From Streptomyces griseoaurantiacus (lineage in GTDB: Bacteria; Actinomycetota; Actinomycetes; Streptomycetales; Streptomycetaceae): 64,000 nt of DNA. The position numbers were made by a program, and so were the translations under genes. The notes under the pieces were generated by a model. The model was given only the letters and a program-made list of their open reading frames with translations. It had not been told where the DNA came from and did no database searches. Location: NCBI GenBank assembly GCA_014656015.1, contig BNBP01000005.1:62001-126000 (forward strand), read 5' to 3'. Every line of letters starts with the position of its first letter. Positions within the stretch are counted from its first letter, which is position 1. Below, piece after piece: positions 50,180 through 59,076 of the stretch.

Positions 50180-51124
50180 CTACCCGCGCAGGAAACTCAC
50201 GATTCCCTCAGACATTCCCTCCGCCGCCTTCTGCCGCCAGGCCGCGCTGGTCAGCAACGCCGCGTCCTTGCTATCGCGCATGTTGCCGCATTCGATGAAC
50301 ACCTTCGGAACCGTTGACAGATTGAGACCCCCGAGATCCTTCCGTACGTCCAGGCCGGTACCGCCACCTATGTAGTTCGAGGGAGCCGTGCCGGTGGCGC
50401 GGGCGAAGCCGTCCTTGATGTCGACGCCCAGGTCGCGCGAGGGACCGGCGATCGCACGGGTGTCCGCCGTCCCCGAGTGCACCGCGTCCGGCAGGATGAC
50501 GTGGAAGCCGCGGTTGCCCACGGCCGAACCGTCGGCGTGGATGGAGAGCGCGGCGTCCGCGTGCGCCTTGTTGCCGATCTCGGCACGCTCGGTCACACAC
50601 GGCCCCCACGGCCGGTCGCCGTCGTGGGTCAGCTTCACGGTGGCGCCCCGCTCCTCCAGCAGCGTCCGCAGCCGGCGGGAGACGTCGAGGGTGAAACGCG
50701 CCTCGGGATAACCGGCGTTCGTGGCGGTGCCGGTGGTGTCGCACTCCTTGCTGTTGGTGCCGATGTCCACCCGGCGGTTGATCTCGGTGGGGTGCTTGAA
50801 GTTGCCCTGGTTGTGGCCGGGGTCGATGACGACGACCTTGCCCCTGAGGGAATCCGGGTCCTTGCCGCCCGTGCGGCCGCTCGCGGAGGGGGAACCCGCG
50901 CCCTCCGCACCGCCCTTCGCCCGGGGTGAGGACGGGGCGGTGGAGTGCCCCGAGGCGCCGGCCGCCTGCGCGGAGGGCCCGGAGCCGCCGGAGTCGCCCA
51001 CCACCTCGTAGACCAGCCAGCCCGCCAGCACGGCCGGCACCAGCGCGGCGAGCGCCACGGTGAACGGGCCGCGCCGGGAGCGGCGTTGCGGAACGGGCTC
51101 GAACTCTGGACCGAGGTATGACAC
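50180..51124 (-). CDS. Membrane-anchored N-acetylmuramoyl-L-alanine amidase (Amidase_3)
   Basis: This 314-residue protein has an N-terminal membrane helix (about 25-45), a Gly/Ser/Ala linker, and an Amidase_3 zinc domain with metal ligands in VVVIDPGHNQGN (His), ALSIHADG (His), and the Glu of FIECGNMRD. These enzymes cleave the amide between MurNAc and L-Ala in peptidoglycan. Cys-rich insertions (KECDTTGTATN, GPCVTER) suggest a disulfide. It is the last gene of a minus-strand run with the methyltransferase and MFS genes. Confidence 0.9.
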   Translation of the reverse strand: MSYLGPEFEPVPQRRSRRGPFTVALAALVPAVLAGWLVYEVVGDSGGSGPSAQAAGASGHSTAPSSPRAKGGAEGAGSPSASGRTGGKDPDSLRGKVVVIDPGHNQGNFKHPTEINRRVDIGTNSKECDTTGTATNAGYPEARFTLDVSRRLRTLLEERGATVKLTHDGDRPWGPCVTERAEIGNKAHADAALSIHADGSAVGNRGFHVILPDAVHSGTADTRAIAGPSRDLGVDIKDGFARATGTAPSNYIGGGTGLDVRKDLGGLNLSTVPKVFIECGNMRDSKDAALLTSAAWRQKAAEGMSEGIVSFLRG

Positions 51125-51134
51125 GACGGCGAGC

Positions 51135-51854
51135 CTATCGGCGCGCGGCGGCGGCGTCGTGGGAACCGGGGTGCGCGGCCGCGGCCGGCCCGGCCTGCTC
51201 CGCCCCTTCCGCCCGGGCGGTCCGCCGCAGGACGCGCAGCGAGCCCGTCGCCGAGACCTCCGTGAACTCCCCCGAGTCCAGCGCCCGGAGGTAGACCCGG
51301 TACGGGGCCTGCCCGGTGAACTCGTCCTCCACCACCGGGAACACGTCGTGCAGGACGAGGAGGCCGCCCTCGGCGACGTGCGGCGCCCAGCCCTCGTAGT
51401 CGGCGCCCGCGTGCTCGTCGGTGTGGCCGCCGTCGACGAAGACCAGGCCGAGCGGGGTGTTCCACAGCGCGGCGATCCGCGGGGAGCGGCCGACGAGGGC
51501 GACGACGTGGTCCTCAAGACCCGCCCGGTGCAGGGTGCGGCGGAACGTCGGCAGGGTGTCCATCAGGCCGACCTCCGGGTCGACCGTCTCCGGGTCGTGG
51601 TACTCCCAGCCGGGCTGCTGCTCCTCGCTGCCCCGGTGGTGGTCCACGGTGAGCGCGGTGACCCCGGCGGCACGGGCGGCCTCGGCGAGGAGGATCGTCG
51701 AGCGGCCGCAGTAGGTGCCGACCTCCAGCAGCGGCAGCCCGAGCCGCCCGGCCTCGACGGCCGCCGCGTACAGCGCGAGGCCCTCGTCGGCGGGCATGAA
51801 CCCCTTCGCCGCCTCGAAGGCGGCAAGGATCTCGGACGACGGTGCCGGCGGCAT
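51135..51854 (-). CDS. Class I SAM-dependent methyltransferase (Methyltransf_24 type)
   Basis: This 239-residue protein has a glycine-rich SAM motif LLEVGTYCGRSTILLAEAA, an acidic TALTVDHHRGSE loop and LVFVDGGHTDEHAGADYEGW, typical of Methyltransf_24 O-methyltransferases (macrocin-type). GGAGG is five bases before ATG 51854. It lies 10 bases upstream of the amidase gene, so the two are co-transcribed. The substrate is unknown. Confidence 0.9.
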   Translation of the reverse strand: MPPAPSSEILAAFEAAKGFMPADEGLALYAAAVEAGRLGLPLLEVGTYCGRSTILLAEAARAAGVTALTVDHHRGSEEQQPGWEYHDPETVDPEVGLMDTLPTFRRTLHRAGLEDHVVALVGRSPRIAALWNTPLGLVFVDGGHTDEHAGADYEGWAPHVAEGGLLVLHDVFPVVEDEFTGQAPYRVYLRALDSGEFTEVSATGSLRVLRRTARAEGAEQAGPAAAAHPGSHDAAAARR

Positions 51855-51964
51855 GGGGGCCTCCCTCGGACGGTGCACGGGTGCCCCATGCTGCCGCACC
51901 CCCCGCCGGGGACCGACGGGGGGTGCGGGGTGCCGCGGGTGCGGGCGCGGTGCGGGGGCGTCGC

Positions 51965-53746
51965 TCAGGCGGTGACCGTCTCGCCCGGCAGGGACCGGTC
52001 CTCCCCGGGCAGCGGCAGCGCCAGGTCGAGGTCGACCGCGCGGTCGTCGCCCGCGTGCGTGGCACGGGAGGCGTGCGGGCCGTGCCCGGCGGCCCCGGCG
52101 GCCAGCACGTAGGGGCCCTCGGCCGGCACCGCGAGCGCGTAGCTGCCGTCGGCCCCGGTGAGGGTCGCGCCCGCCCGGCGGCCGTGGCGGTCGATCAGGG
52201 TGACCCGGGCCCGCGGGACCGGGAGGCCGGCGGCGTCCAGGACCCGGCCGCGGAAACCGCCGCCGAGCAGCTCCCGCGCCCGCCTGAGGGCCGCGTCCTC
52301 CTCGCTGTCCGCGAGCAGCACCGGCGCGGTGGCCGGCCGGCGGCCGGGCAGGAACAGGGCCAGCACCATGCCGAGCAGGACCGCGCCGGTCGCGATCAGG
52401 AACGAGACCCGGAAACCGTGCATCGTCGGCAGCGCGACGCCGTCGGTGTGGGTGGCGCTGTTGGCCAGCACCATGCCGATGACCGCGCTGGAGGTCGAGG
52501 TGCCGATGGAGCGCGCCAGCGTGTTGAGGCCGTTGGCGGCACCCGTCTCGGAGGCCGGGACCGCGCCCACGATGAGCGCGGGCAGCGAGGAGTAGGCCAG
52601 ACCGATGCCGGCGCCCAGGACGACGGAGGTGAGAACCGTCTGCCAGGGCGCGCTCATCAGGCCGAGACCGGCGCCGTAGCCGACCGCGATGACCAGCATG
52701 CCGAGGATCAGGGTGACCTTCGGGCCGAAGCGGGCGGACAGCCGGGCGTAGACGGGGGCGGTGAGCATCATGGTCAGGCCCAGCGGCGCCACGCACAGAC
52801 CGGCGACGACCATGGACTGCCCGAGGCCGTACCCGGTCGACTTCGGGAGCTGGAGCAACTGCGGCAGGACCAGGGAGACGGCGTAGAAGGCGACACCGAC
52901 CATGACCGAGACGAGGTTGGTGAGCAGCACCTCGCGGCGGGCCGTGGTGCGCAGGTCGACCAGCGGCGCCTTCAGCCGCAGCTCCATCAGGCCCCACAGC
53001 AGCAGGACGAGGAGCGCGGCGGCGAACAGGCCGAGGGTGCGGCCCGCGGTCCAGCCCCAGTCGCTGCCCTTGGTGATCGGCAGCAGGAGCAGCACGAGGC
53101 CCACGGACAGGCCGAGCGCGCCCGCCACGTCGAAGGTGCCCTTGGCGCGCATCGGGGACTCCGGCACGGCGACGAGGGTGAGCACGATACAGAGGACGCC
53201 GAGCGCGGCGGAGCCGAAGTACAGGGCGTGCCAGTCGGCGTGCTGGGCGACGAGCGCGGCGGCGGGCAGCGCGAGTCCGCCGCCGACGCCGATCGAGGAG
53301 CTCATCAGGGCCATCGCCGAGCCGAGCCGCTCACGGGGCAGCATGTCGCGCATCAGTCCGATGCCCAGCGGTATCGCGCCCATCGCGAAGCCCTGGAGGG
53401 TGCGGCCGACGATCATCGGCACGAGGGCGCTGGTGAAACCGCTGACCAGCGCGCCGAGGACCATCACGGCGAGGCTGAACAGCAGCATCCTGCGCTTGCC
53501 GTAGAGGTCGCCGAGCCGGCCCATGATCGGCGTGGCCACGGCACCGGACAGGAGGGTGGAGGTCAGGACCCAGGTCGCGTTGCCGGGGGAGGTGTCCAGC
53601 AGGACGGGCAGGTCCTTGATGACGGGGACCAGCAGCGTCTGCATCACCGCGACGACGATGCCCGCGAAGGCGAGCACCGGCACCACCGCGCCTCCGGTCG
53701 CTGCCCCGGAAGGCCGGTCGGGCCGGTCGGTCGACGAGTGCGTCAT
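51965..53746 (-). CDS. MFS transporter with C-terminal carboxypeptidase-regulatory-like domain
   Basis: This 593-residue protein has a DHA2-type pump (residues about 20-490) with GRLGDLYGKRRMLL after TM2 and SSIGVGGGLALPAAALVA at TM5. A soluble C-terminal domain (about 505-593, GFRGRVLDAAGLPVPRARVTL and GADGSYALAVPAEGPYVL) of the beta-sandwich CarboxypepD_reg/SdrD-B type follows. The extra domain is unusual for an MFS pump and may contact an envelope or signalling partner. GGAGG is eight bases before ATG 53746. The genes after it (methyltransferase, amidase) run in the same direction. Confidence 0.9.
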   Translation of the reverse strand: MTHSSTDRPDRPSGAATGGAVVPVLAFAGIVVAVMQTLLVPVIKDLPVLLDTSPGNATWVLTSTLLSGAVATPIMGRLGDLYGKRRMLLFSLAVMVLGALVSGFTSALVPMIVGRTLQGFAMGAIPLGIGLMRDMLPRERLGSAMALMSSSIGVGGGLALPAAALVAQHADWHALYFGSAALGVLCIVLTLVAVPESPMRAKGTFDVAGALGLSVGLVLLLLPITKGSDWGWTAGRTLGLFAAALLVLLLWGLMELRLKAPLVDLRTTARREVLLTNLVSVMVGVAFYAVSLVLPQLLQLPKSTGYGLGQSMVVAGLCVAPLGLTMMLTAPVYARLSARFGPKVTLILGMLVIAVGYGAGLGLMSAPWQTVLTSVVLGAGIGLAYSSLPALIVGAVPASETGAANGLNTLARSIGTSTSSAVIGMVLANSATHTDGVALPTMHGFRVSFLIATGAVLLGMVLALFLPGRRPATAPVLLADSEEDAALRRARELLGGGFRGRVLDAAGLPVPRARVTLIDRHGRRAGATLTGADGSYALAVPAEGPYVLAAGAAGHGPHASRATHAGDDRAVDLDLALPLPGEDRSLPGETVTA

Positions 53747-53924
53747 GGAAGGGGGCCTCCAGGCCAGGAAGATCAGGAGAAGATCAGGAAGAGTGCTTGC
53801 GTGCAGAATGAACCTTGTATGCATGGGCAACTATTCCGATGCTTCGGGCCACTAACGAAATCTTGACCGACTTTGCGTTCCCATGACGATCTGATGGTGC
53901 GTCAGGATCGCGGCGTCCGTCAGA

Positions 53925-54000
53925 GGTGGTGGGGTGGTGGGGTGGTGCGGCAGGTGGAGCGGTGGGCCGGTGGGCAGGTGGGCCGGTGGGGTGGTGGAGC
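53925..54000. repeat. GGTGGG-rich tandem repeat upstream of MFS gene
   Basis: GGTGGGCCGGTGGG, GGTGGTGGGG and related units repeat in the non-coding stretch before the MFS gene at 54062. Strong G-richness on the plus strand could form G-quadruplexes. There is no sign of coding. Confidence 0.7.
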
Positions 54001-54061
54001 AGTGGGCTGTCCGCCGGTCGAAATGCCGATGCGACTGTCAGTGCGCTGCGAGCATGGCCGC

Positions 54062-55486
54062 ATGCTCCGAGCAGCGTCAGAGACCCGTGCCCCCTCCACG
54101 ACCGCCCCGCCCGCCTGGGTGGTGGTTGCGCTCGCCTGCGCCGGGCAGTTCCTCGTCGTCCTGGACGTGTCCGTGGTCAACGTGGCGCTGCCGTCCATGC
54201 GCGCCGACCTCGGGCTGAGCGCCCCGGGACTGCAGTGGGTGGTCAACGCCTACGCCATCGCCTTCGCCGGGTTCATGCTGCTCGGCGGGCGGGCCGGGGA
54301 CCTCTACGGGCGCAAGCGGATGTTCGTGCTCGGGCTCGGCCTGTTCACGCTGGCCTCGCTCGCCGGGGGCCTCGCCCAGGAGGGCTGGCAACTCCTGCTG
54401 GCCCGGGCGGTGCAGGGCCTGGGCGCGGCGGTCCTCGCGCCCTCGACGCTCACCCTGGTCACCTCGGCGGTCCCGGAGGGCGCCGCCCGGGCGCGGGCGA
54501 TCGCCACCTGGTCCGCGGTCGGGGCGGGCGGCGGCGCGGCCGGCGGGCTCGTCGGCGGCGTGCTCGTGGACCTGCTGTCCTGGCGCTGGGTGCTGCTGAT
54601 CAACGTGCCCGTCGGCGCGGTCGTCCTGGCCTGCGCGGCCCGCGGACTGCGGGAGAGCCGTGCCGGGGCCGGCCGCCGGCTGGACGTGGCGGGCGCCCTC
54701 CTGGCCACGGCCGGCCTCGCGACCCTGGCCTACGGCATCGTGCGCACCGAGGCGGACGGCTGGACGGCACCCGGGGCACTGACCGCCCTCGGCGCCGGCC
54801 TCGCGCTGCTCGCGCTGTTCGTGGCGGTCGAGGCACGGACGACGGCGCCGCTGATGCCGCTCACGCTGCTCCGGGTGCGCTCGGTGGCCTCGGCGAACGC
54901 GGCGATGTTCGTGTGCGGCTCGGCCATGTTCTGCATGTGGTTCTTCATGACCCTCTACGCGCAGAACGTGCTCGGCTACACCCCGCTGGAGGCCGGGGCC
55001 GCTCTCATACCCAGCTCGCTCGCGGTCCTGCTGGGATCGAAGGGGGCGCCCTGGCTGATGCCGTCCCTGGGGGCGCGCAACGTGGCGGTGCTCGGCGCGC
55101 TGCTGGCGGCGGCCGGCTTCGGCTGGCAGTCGACGATGACGGCGGACGGCGGGTACGTCACCTCCATCCTGCTGCCGGGGATCCTGATGATGCTGGGCGC
55201 GGGCCTGGCGGCCACCCCGCTGGCCTCCCTGGCCACCTCGGGCGCCGCGCCGCAGGACGCCGGCCTGGTCTCCGGGCTGGTCAACACCTCCCGCACGATG
55301 GGCGGTTCCCTGGGCCTCGCGGTCATGTCGACGATCGCGGCGAGCCGCACGGGCGACCGGACCACGGGCGCCGCCCTGACCGAGGGCTACGCGCTGTCCT
55401 TCCGGGTGAGCGCGGCGGTGCTGCTCGTCGGGGCGGCGGTGATGGCGGTGTGGCTGCCGAGGAAGCGGGCGGGAGCGAGCGCGTGA
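54062..55486 (+). CDS. DHA2-family MFS drug transporter
   Basis: This 474-residue polytopic pump has LDVSVVNVALPSMR in TM1, GGRAGDLYGRKRMFVLG after TM2, and the antiporter motif GGLVGGVLVDLLSWRWVLL. These are typical of EmrB/QacA-type exporters with 14 helices. ATG 54062 gives a short N-terminal tail before TM1. No Shine-Dalgarno is visible, so the message may be leaderless. Upstream in-frame codons lie in a GT-rich repeat. No regulator is adjacent on the same strand; the two-component genes downstream are on the other strand. Confidence 0.86.
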   Translation: MLRAASETRAPSTTAPPAWVVVALACAGQFLVVLDVSVVNVALPSMRADLGLSAPGLQWVVNAYAIAFAGFMLLGGRAGDLYGRKRMFVLGLGLFTLASLAGGLAQEGWQLLLARAVQGLGAAVLAPSTLTLVTSAVPEGAARARAIATWSAVGAGGGAAGGLVGGVLVDLLSWRWVLLINVPVGAVVLACAARGLRESRAGAGRRLDVAGALLATAGLATLAYGIVRTEADGWTAPGALTALGAGLALLALFVAVEARTTAPLMPLTLLRVRSVASANAAMFVCGSAMFCMWFFMTLYAQNVLGYTPLEAGAALIPSSLAVLLGSKGAPWLMPSLGARNVAVLGALLAAAGFGWQSTMTADGGYVTSILLPGILMMLGAGLAATPLASLATSGAAPQDAGLVSGLVNTSRTMGGSLGLAVMSTIAASRTGDRTTGAALTEGYALSFRVSAAVLLVGAAVMAVWLPRKRAGASA

Positions 55487-55604
55487 GGGCACCGGCACCC
55501 GCGTGAGGGGGGCCGCACCCGTGTGAGGGCGGGGGCCGCTGTGCCGCCCTTCACCGGCTGTCCGGTGGGGCCGGTCCGGTGCGGCGGGGTCGGCAGTCGA
55601 CCGG

Positions 55605-56234
55605 TCAGAGCCAGCCCTGGTGGCGGGCCTCCCGGAGGGCTTCCGTGCGGTTGCGGGTGCCCGTCTTGCCGATGACCGAGGACAGGTAATTGCGCACCGT
55701 CGACTCCGAGAGATGCAGCTCGGCGGCGATGTCGGCGACCGTCGCGCCGTCCGCCGCGCTGCGCAGCACGTCGCACTCGCGCGGTGTCAGCGGATTGGGC
55801 CCCGCGCTCAGCGCCGCCATCGCCAGGGCCGGGTCCACGACCTGCTCGCCCGCCAGCACCCGGCGGACCGCGGCGGCCAGTTCCTCCACCGGCCCGTCCT
55901 TGACCAGGAAACCCGCCGCCCCCGCCTCCATCGCCCGGCGCAGATAGCCCGGCCGCCCGAACGTCGTCAGGATCAGCACCCGGCACCCGGGGACCCGCAC
56001 CCGCAGCTCCGCCGCCGCGTCCAGACCGCTCATGCCCGGCAGTTCGATGTCGAGCAGCGCCACGTCGGGCCGGTGGGCCAGCGCGGCCTCCACGATCGCG
56101 TCCCCCGCCGAGACCTGGGCGACCACCTCGAGGTCGTCCTCCATGCCGAGCAGCAGGGCGAGCGCGCCGCGCATCATCCCCTGGTCCTCGGCGAGCAGCA
56201 CACGGACGGGCTCGGTGCGGGGCGTCTCGGTCAC
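55605..56234 (-). CDS. NarL/FixJ-family response regulator
   Basis: This 209-residue protein has a receiver domain with acidic pocket (LLAEDQ), phospho-acceptor Asp in VALLDIELPGMSG, Thr in LILTTFG and Lys in FLVKDG. A LuxR-type helix-turn-helix at the C-terminus (LTPRECDVLRSAADGATVADIAAELHLSESTVRNYL) follows. It is 40 bases downstream of the histidine kinase and forms a DesK/DesR-like two-component system. Confidence 0.94.
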   Translation of the reverse strand: MTETPRTEPVRVLLAEDQGMMRGALALLLGMEDDLEVVAQVSAGDAIVEAALAHRPDVALLDIELPGMSGLDAAAELRVRVPGCRVLILTTFGRPGYLRRAMEAGAAGFLVKDGPVEELAAAVRRVLAGEQVVDPALAMAALSAGPNPLTPRECDVLRSAADGATVADIAAELHLSESTVRNYLSSVIGKTGTRNRTEALREARHQGWL

Positions 56235-56274
56235 GGCTCAAGGATAGGGAAGCGCCCGCCCCGCCGGGGCACGG

Positions 56275-57627
56275 TCACCTCCCTCCGGACGCGGTGGCGG
56301 CGGCCGGGGCCGTCGAGTCCTCCGTCTCCCGGGGGAGTTCGGCGGTGACCGTGAAGCCGCCGCGCGGCGAGGGGCCGGCCCGCAGCGAGCCGCCCGCCCG
56401 CGCGAGGCGCTCGGTCAGCCCCTTCAGACCGGTGCCGCTCGTCGAGGACGTCTGCGTCCCCTCGCCGCCGTTCCCGTCGTCGGTGACCGTCAGCCGGATC
56501 CGCTCGGCCGAGGAGGACCCGTCGACGCCGATCTCGCACCGCCGCGCCCCGCTGTGCCGCACGGCGTTGGTGACCGCCTCGCGCACCACCCAGCCCAGCA
56601 GTGCCTCACTCGCCGGTGCCAGCGGCGGCCCCGTGCGGCGTACGACGGGCTCGATGCCGGCCGCGGTCAGCGCGGAGGACGCCCGGTCAAGCTCGGTGGC
56701 GAGACTTCCCTCGCGATACCCGGTCACCGCCTCCCGGATCTCGGTCAGCGCCTGTCTGCCGACCGCCTCGATGTCGGTGACCTGGGCCAGCGCCGCGTCC
56801 ATGTCCCGCGCCGCCAGCCGGCGCGCGGCCTCCGACTTGACGACGATCACCGACAGCGTGTGCCCGAGCAGATCGTGCAGGTCGCGGGAGAACCGCAGCC
56901 GCTCCTCCTCGACCGCGCGCCGGGCCAGCTCCTCGCGGGCCGCCCGCAACTGCCGCACCGCCTCGGACAGGGAGAGGATCGCGGCCGTCACCATCGTGGA
57001 CAGGAACGTGCCGTAGACGACTCCGATGGCGTCCCAGCCGCCGCGCAGCCCGGCGACGACTCCCGCGAGGGCCGTCAGCCCGAGCCCGTAGCGCCCGAGC
57101 CACGGACCCCGCACCACCGCTCCCGTCGCCAGCCCGAGCAGTGGGAAGAACGACAGCCAGGTGCCGCCGTAGGCGAGGGCCAGGCCGCAGGTGACCAGGC
57201 CCATCACGACCAGCGCCAGCCGGGTGGAGAGCGCCTCGCGCGTCTTCGTGTGGAAGGCGCGGAAGACCACGTAGACGTAGCAGGAGTTGAAGGCCAGCAG
57301 GCCGAGGGCGCCGACCCAGGGGTTCGGCGTCTCCCCCTGGAACAGGTTGGAGAAGGCGCCCATCCCCATCAGCAGCCAGGGCAGCAGGGTGAATCCGGTG
57401 GGCGGCGGCCCGGGGTTGTCGGGCAGCCGTCCGCTCCTGCGGGTGGCCCGGTACTCGGCGCGCGTGTGCTTCCACTCCGACCGCCAGGCCGCGCGGGCCG
57501 ACCGCCATGCCCGCCATTGGCAGGAGATGCTCCGCGTCCACCCCGGGGCACCGCCCCGGACCGGTGCGGACGCGGGCCGGGCCGCACCGGTCTCCGCTGT
57601 CGTCCTCGTGCCCTCGGAAGTGGTCAT
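56275..57627 (-). CDS. DesK-type sensor histidine kinase
   Basis: This 450-residue kinase has six predicted membrane helices in its first half, then a HisKA_3 dimerisation and phospho-acceptor region (LRFSRDLHDLLGHTLSVIV, with His of the DLHD motif). The HATPase domain carries an N box REAVTNAVRHSG and G box DGNGGEG. The membrane domain is the DesK-like sensor of lipid or envelope state in many relatives. Upstream of ATG 57627 the frame stays open but has no ribosome binding site. The response regulator follows. Confidence 0.93.
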   Translation of the reverse strand: MTTSEGTRTTAETGAARPASAPVRGGAPGWTRSISCQWRAWRSARAAWRSEWKHTRAEYRATRRSGRLPDNPGPPPTGFTLLPWLLMGMGAFSNLFQGETPNPWVGALGLLAFNSCYVYVVFRAFHTKTREALSTRLALVVMGLVTCGLALAYGGTWLSFFPLLGLATGAVVRGPWLGRYGLGLTALAGVVAGLRGGWDAIGVVYGTFLSTMVTAAILSLSEAVRQLRAAREELARRAVEEERLRFSRDLHDLLGHTLSVIVVKSEAARRLAARDMDAALAQVTDIEAVGRQALTEIREAVTGYREGSLATELDRASSALTAAGIEPVVRRTGPPLAPASEALLGWVVREAVTNAVRHSGARRCEIGVDGSSSAERIRLTVTDDGNGGEGTQTSSTSGTGLKGLTERLARAGGSLRAGPSPRGGFTVTAELPRETEDSTAPAAATASGGR

Positions 57628-57788
57628 GATTCGACGGTAGGGGCGGCGGACCGTCGCCGACAGTGTCGGACGTACGCTCTTGAGCGGGACAAATGTCACG
57701 GGTCCCCGTGAGAGATTCACGGGTGGCCCGTGAGTCCGTGACATGCGTCCCGCCCCGCGCCGCGCACCCACGCCAGGAGCCGCCCCCC

Positions 57789-58646
57789 ATGCCCCTCGAC
57801 GCCGCCCGGGCCCTCGCCGCCGCGCCCCGCACCCGGGAGATCGCCTGGAGCGCCCGGGACGTGCAGCTCTACCACCTCGCCCTGGGTGCCGGCGTCCCCG
57901 CCACCGACCCCGGCGAGCTGCGCTACACCCTGGAGACCCGGTTGCGCGTCCTGCCCGCCTTCGCCACCGTCGCGGGCGGCGGCGAGCCCGGAGTGATCGC
58001 CGGCCTGTCCGTCCCCGGCGTCGACGTCGACCTCGCCCACGTCCTGCACGCCGGCCAGGGCCTCACCGTCCACCGTCCGCTCCCCGCCGAGGGCCGCGCG
58101 TTCGCCACCTCGCGGATCACCGCGGCGTACGACAAGGGGAGTGCCGCCCTGCTCGTGCTGCGCACCGACGTGGCCGACGCCGAGGGCCCGTTGTGGACCG
58201 AGGAGGCGTTGATCCACGTACGGGGCGAGGGCGGCTGGGGCGGCGAGCGCGGCCCCTCGCTCCGCCCCGCGCCACCGTCCGGCCCTCCGGACGTGGTCGT
58301 CGACCGGCCGGTGCGCGAGGACGCGGCGCTGCTGTACCGCCTCACCGGCGACCTCAACCCGCTCCACGCCGACCCCGGGTTCGCCGCGCGCGCCGGGTTC
58401 GACCGGCCCGTCCTGCACGGCCTGTGCACCTACGGCATGGCCCTCAAGGCGGTCGTCGACACCCTGCTCGACGGCGAGACGGGCCGGGTCCGCGCGTACA
58501 CGACACGGTTCGCGGGGGTGGCGTACCCGGGCGAGACCCTGCGCGTGCGGATGTGGCGCGCGCCGGGCGCGGTACGGGTGACGGTGGGCGCGGTGGAACG
58601 GGCGGAGGCGCCCGTCCTCGCGGACACGACGGTCACCTGCGGCTGA
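57789..58646 (+). CDS. MaoC-family (R)-enoyl-CoA hydratase-like protein
   Basis: This 285-residue protein has a double hot-dog fold: an N-terminal MaoC_N-like half and a C-terminal half with the hydratase-2 motif GDLNPLHADPGFAARAGFDRPVLHGLCTYG, whose Asp and His are catalytic. Such enzymes hydrate trans-2-enoyl-CoA to (R)-3-hydroxyacyl-CoA. Streptomyces members act in lipid or polyketide precursor turnover. CAGGAG lies upstream of ATG 57789. No operon partner is present. Confidence 0.9.
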   Translation: MPLDAARALAAAPRTREIAWSARDVQLYHLALGAGVPATDPGELRYTLETRLRVLPAFATVAGGGEPGVIAGLSVPGVDVDLAHVLHAGQGLTVHRPLPAEGRAFATSRITAAYDKGSAALLVLRTDVADAEGPLWTEEALIHVRGEGGWGGERGPSLRPAPPSGPPDVVVDRPVREDAALLYRLTGDLNPLHADPGFAARAGFDRPVLHGLCTYGMALKAVVDTLLDGETGRVRAYTTRFAGVAYPGETLRVRMWRAPGAVRVTVGAVERAEAPVLADTTVTCG

Positions 58647-58660
58647 TCCCGGCGGCCCTT

Positions 58661-58720
58661 CACCCGTCACCCACTTCGATCCTCGTCACCCGTCACCCGT
58701 CACCCACTCCGATCCCCGGC
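58661..58720. repeat. CACCCGT short tandem repeats
   Basis: Units of CACCCGTCAC and CACCCACTNCGATCC occur four to five times in the non-coding stretch after the MaoC gene. No coding potential and no clear function is seen. Confidence 0.7.
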
Positions 58721-58739
58721 CCGCTCCACTCCCCGTCCT

Positions 58740-58813
58740 GAAACGCCTCGGCCCCGCCCGAAACGCCTCGGCCCCGCCCGTGGCGCTTGCGCGCGTACGG
58801 GCGGGGCCGAGGC
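58740..58813. terminator. Strong terminator hairpin with duplicated arm
   Basis: GCCTCGGCCCCGCCCG (58765-58780) pairs perfectly over 16 bp with 58798-58813. The left arm with its GAAAC lead is also present as a direct duplicate at about 58740-58760, so two alternative hairpins can form. It lies between the convergent MaoC gene and the small gene at 58865. Confidence 0.85.
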
Positions 58814-58864
58814 GGTCACCCGCCGGTCACCGGTGTCCGGCGGCCGGCGTGGGGCCGGGCGGTG

Positions 58865-59029
58865 TCAGGCGGCCGTCCGGCCGGAGGACTCCGCGCCCTC
58901 CCGGCGGTGCCGGCCGCGCGGCTGCGTCTCCGCCTCCTGCGCGGAGACCGGACCCCGGTGCCGGCCGTGTCCCGTCGCCTCGTCGCTCTCGGCGCCGGGC
59001 GGCTGCGTGCTGGTGCTGATGTCGTTCAT
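58865..59029 (-). CDS. Small hypothetical protein (54 residues) with repeated GRHR motifs
   Basis: ATG 59029 opens a 54-codon frame ending at TGA 58865-58867. The product starts MNDISTSTQPPGAESDEA and contains two basic, His-containing blocks: TGHGRHRG and PRGRHRR. It is hydrophilic and without a signal peptide. The plausible -10 box TAGGAT (minus strand, 59074-59079) lies about 45 bases upstream, separated by an AT-rich leader. The codon bias fits a real gene. Small soluble protein or precursor peptide; function is unknown. Confidence 0.62.
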   Translation of the reverse strand: MNDISTSTQPPGAESDEATGHGRHRGPVSAQEAETQPRGRHRREGAESSGRTAA

Positions 59030-59076
59030 GGGAAGTCTTCACCCCGTAGAAAAGATCCTTTTACAGCCGGGTGATC

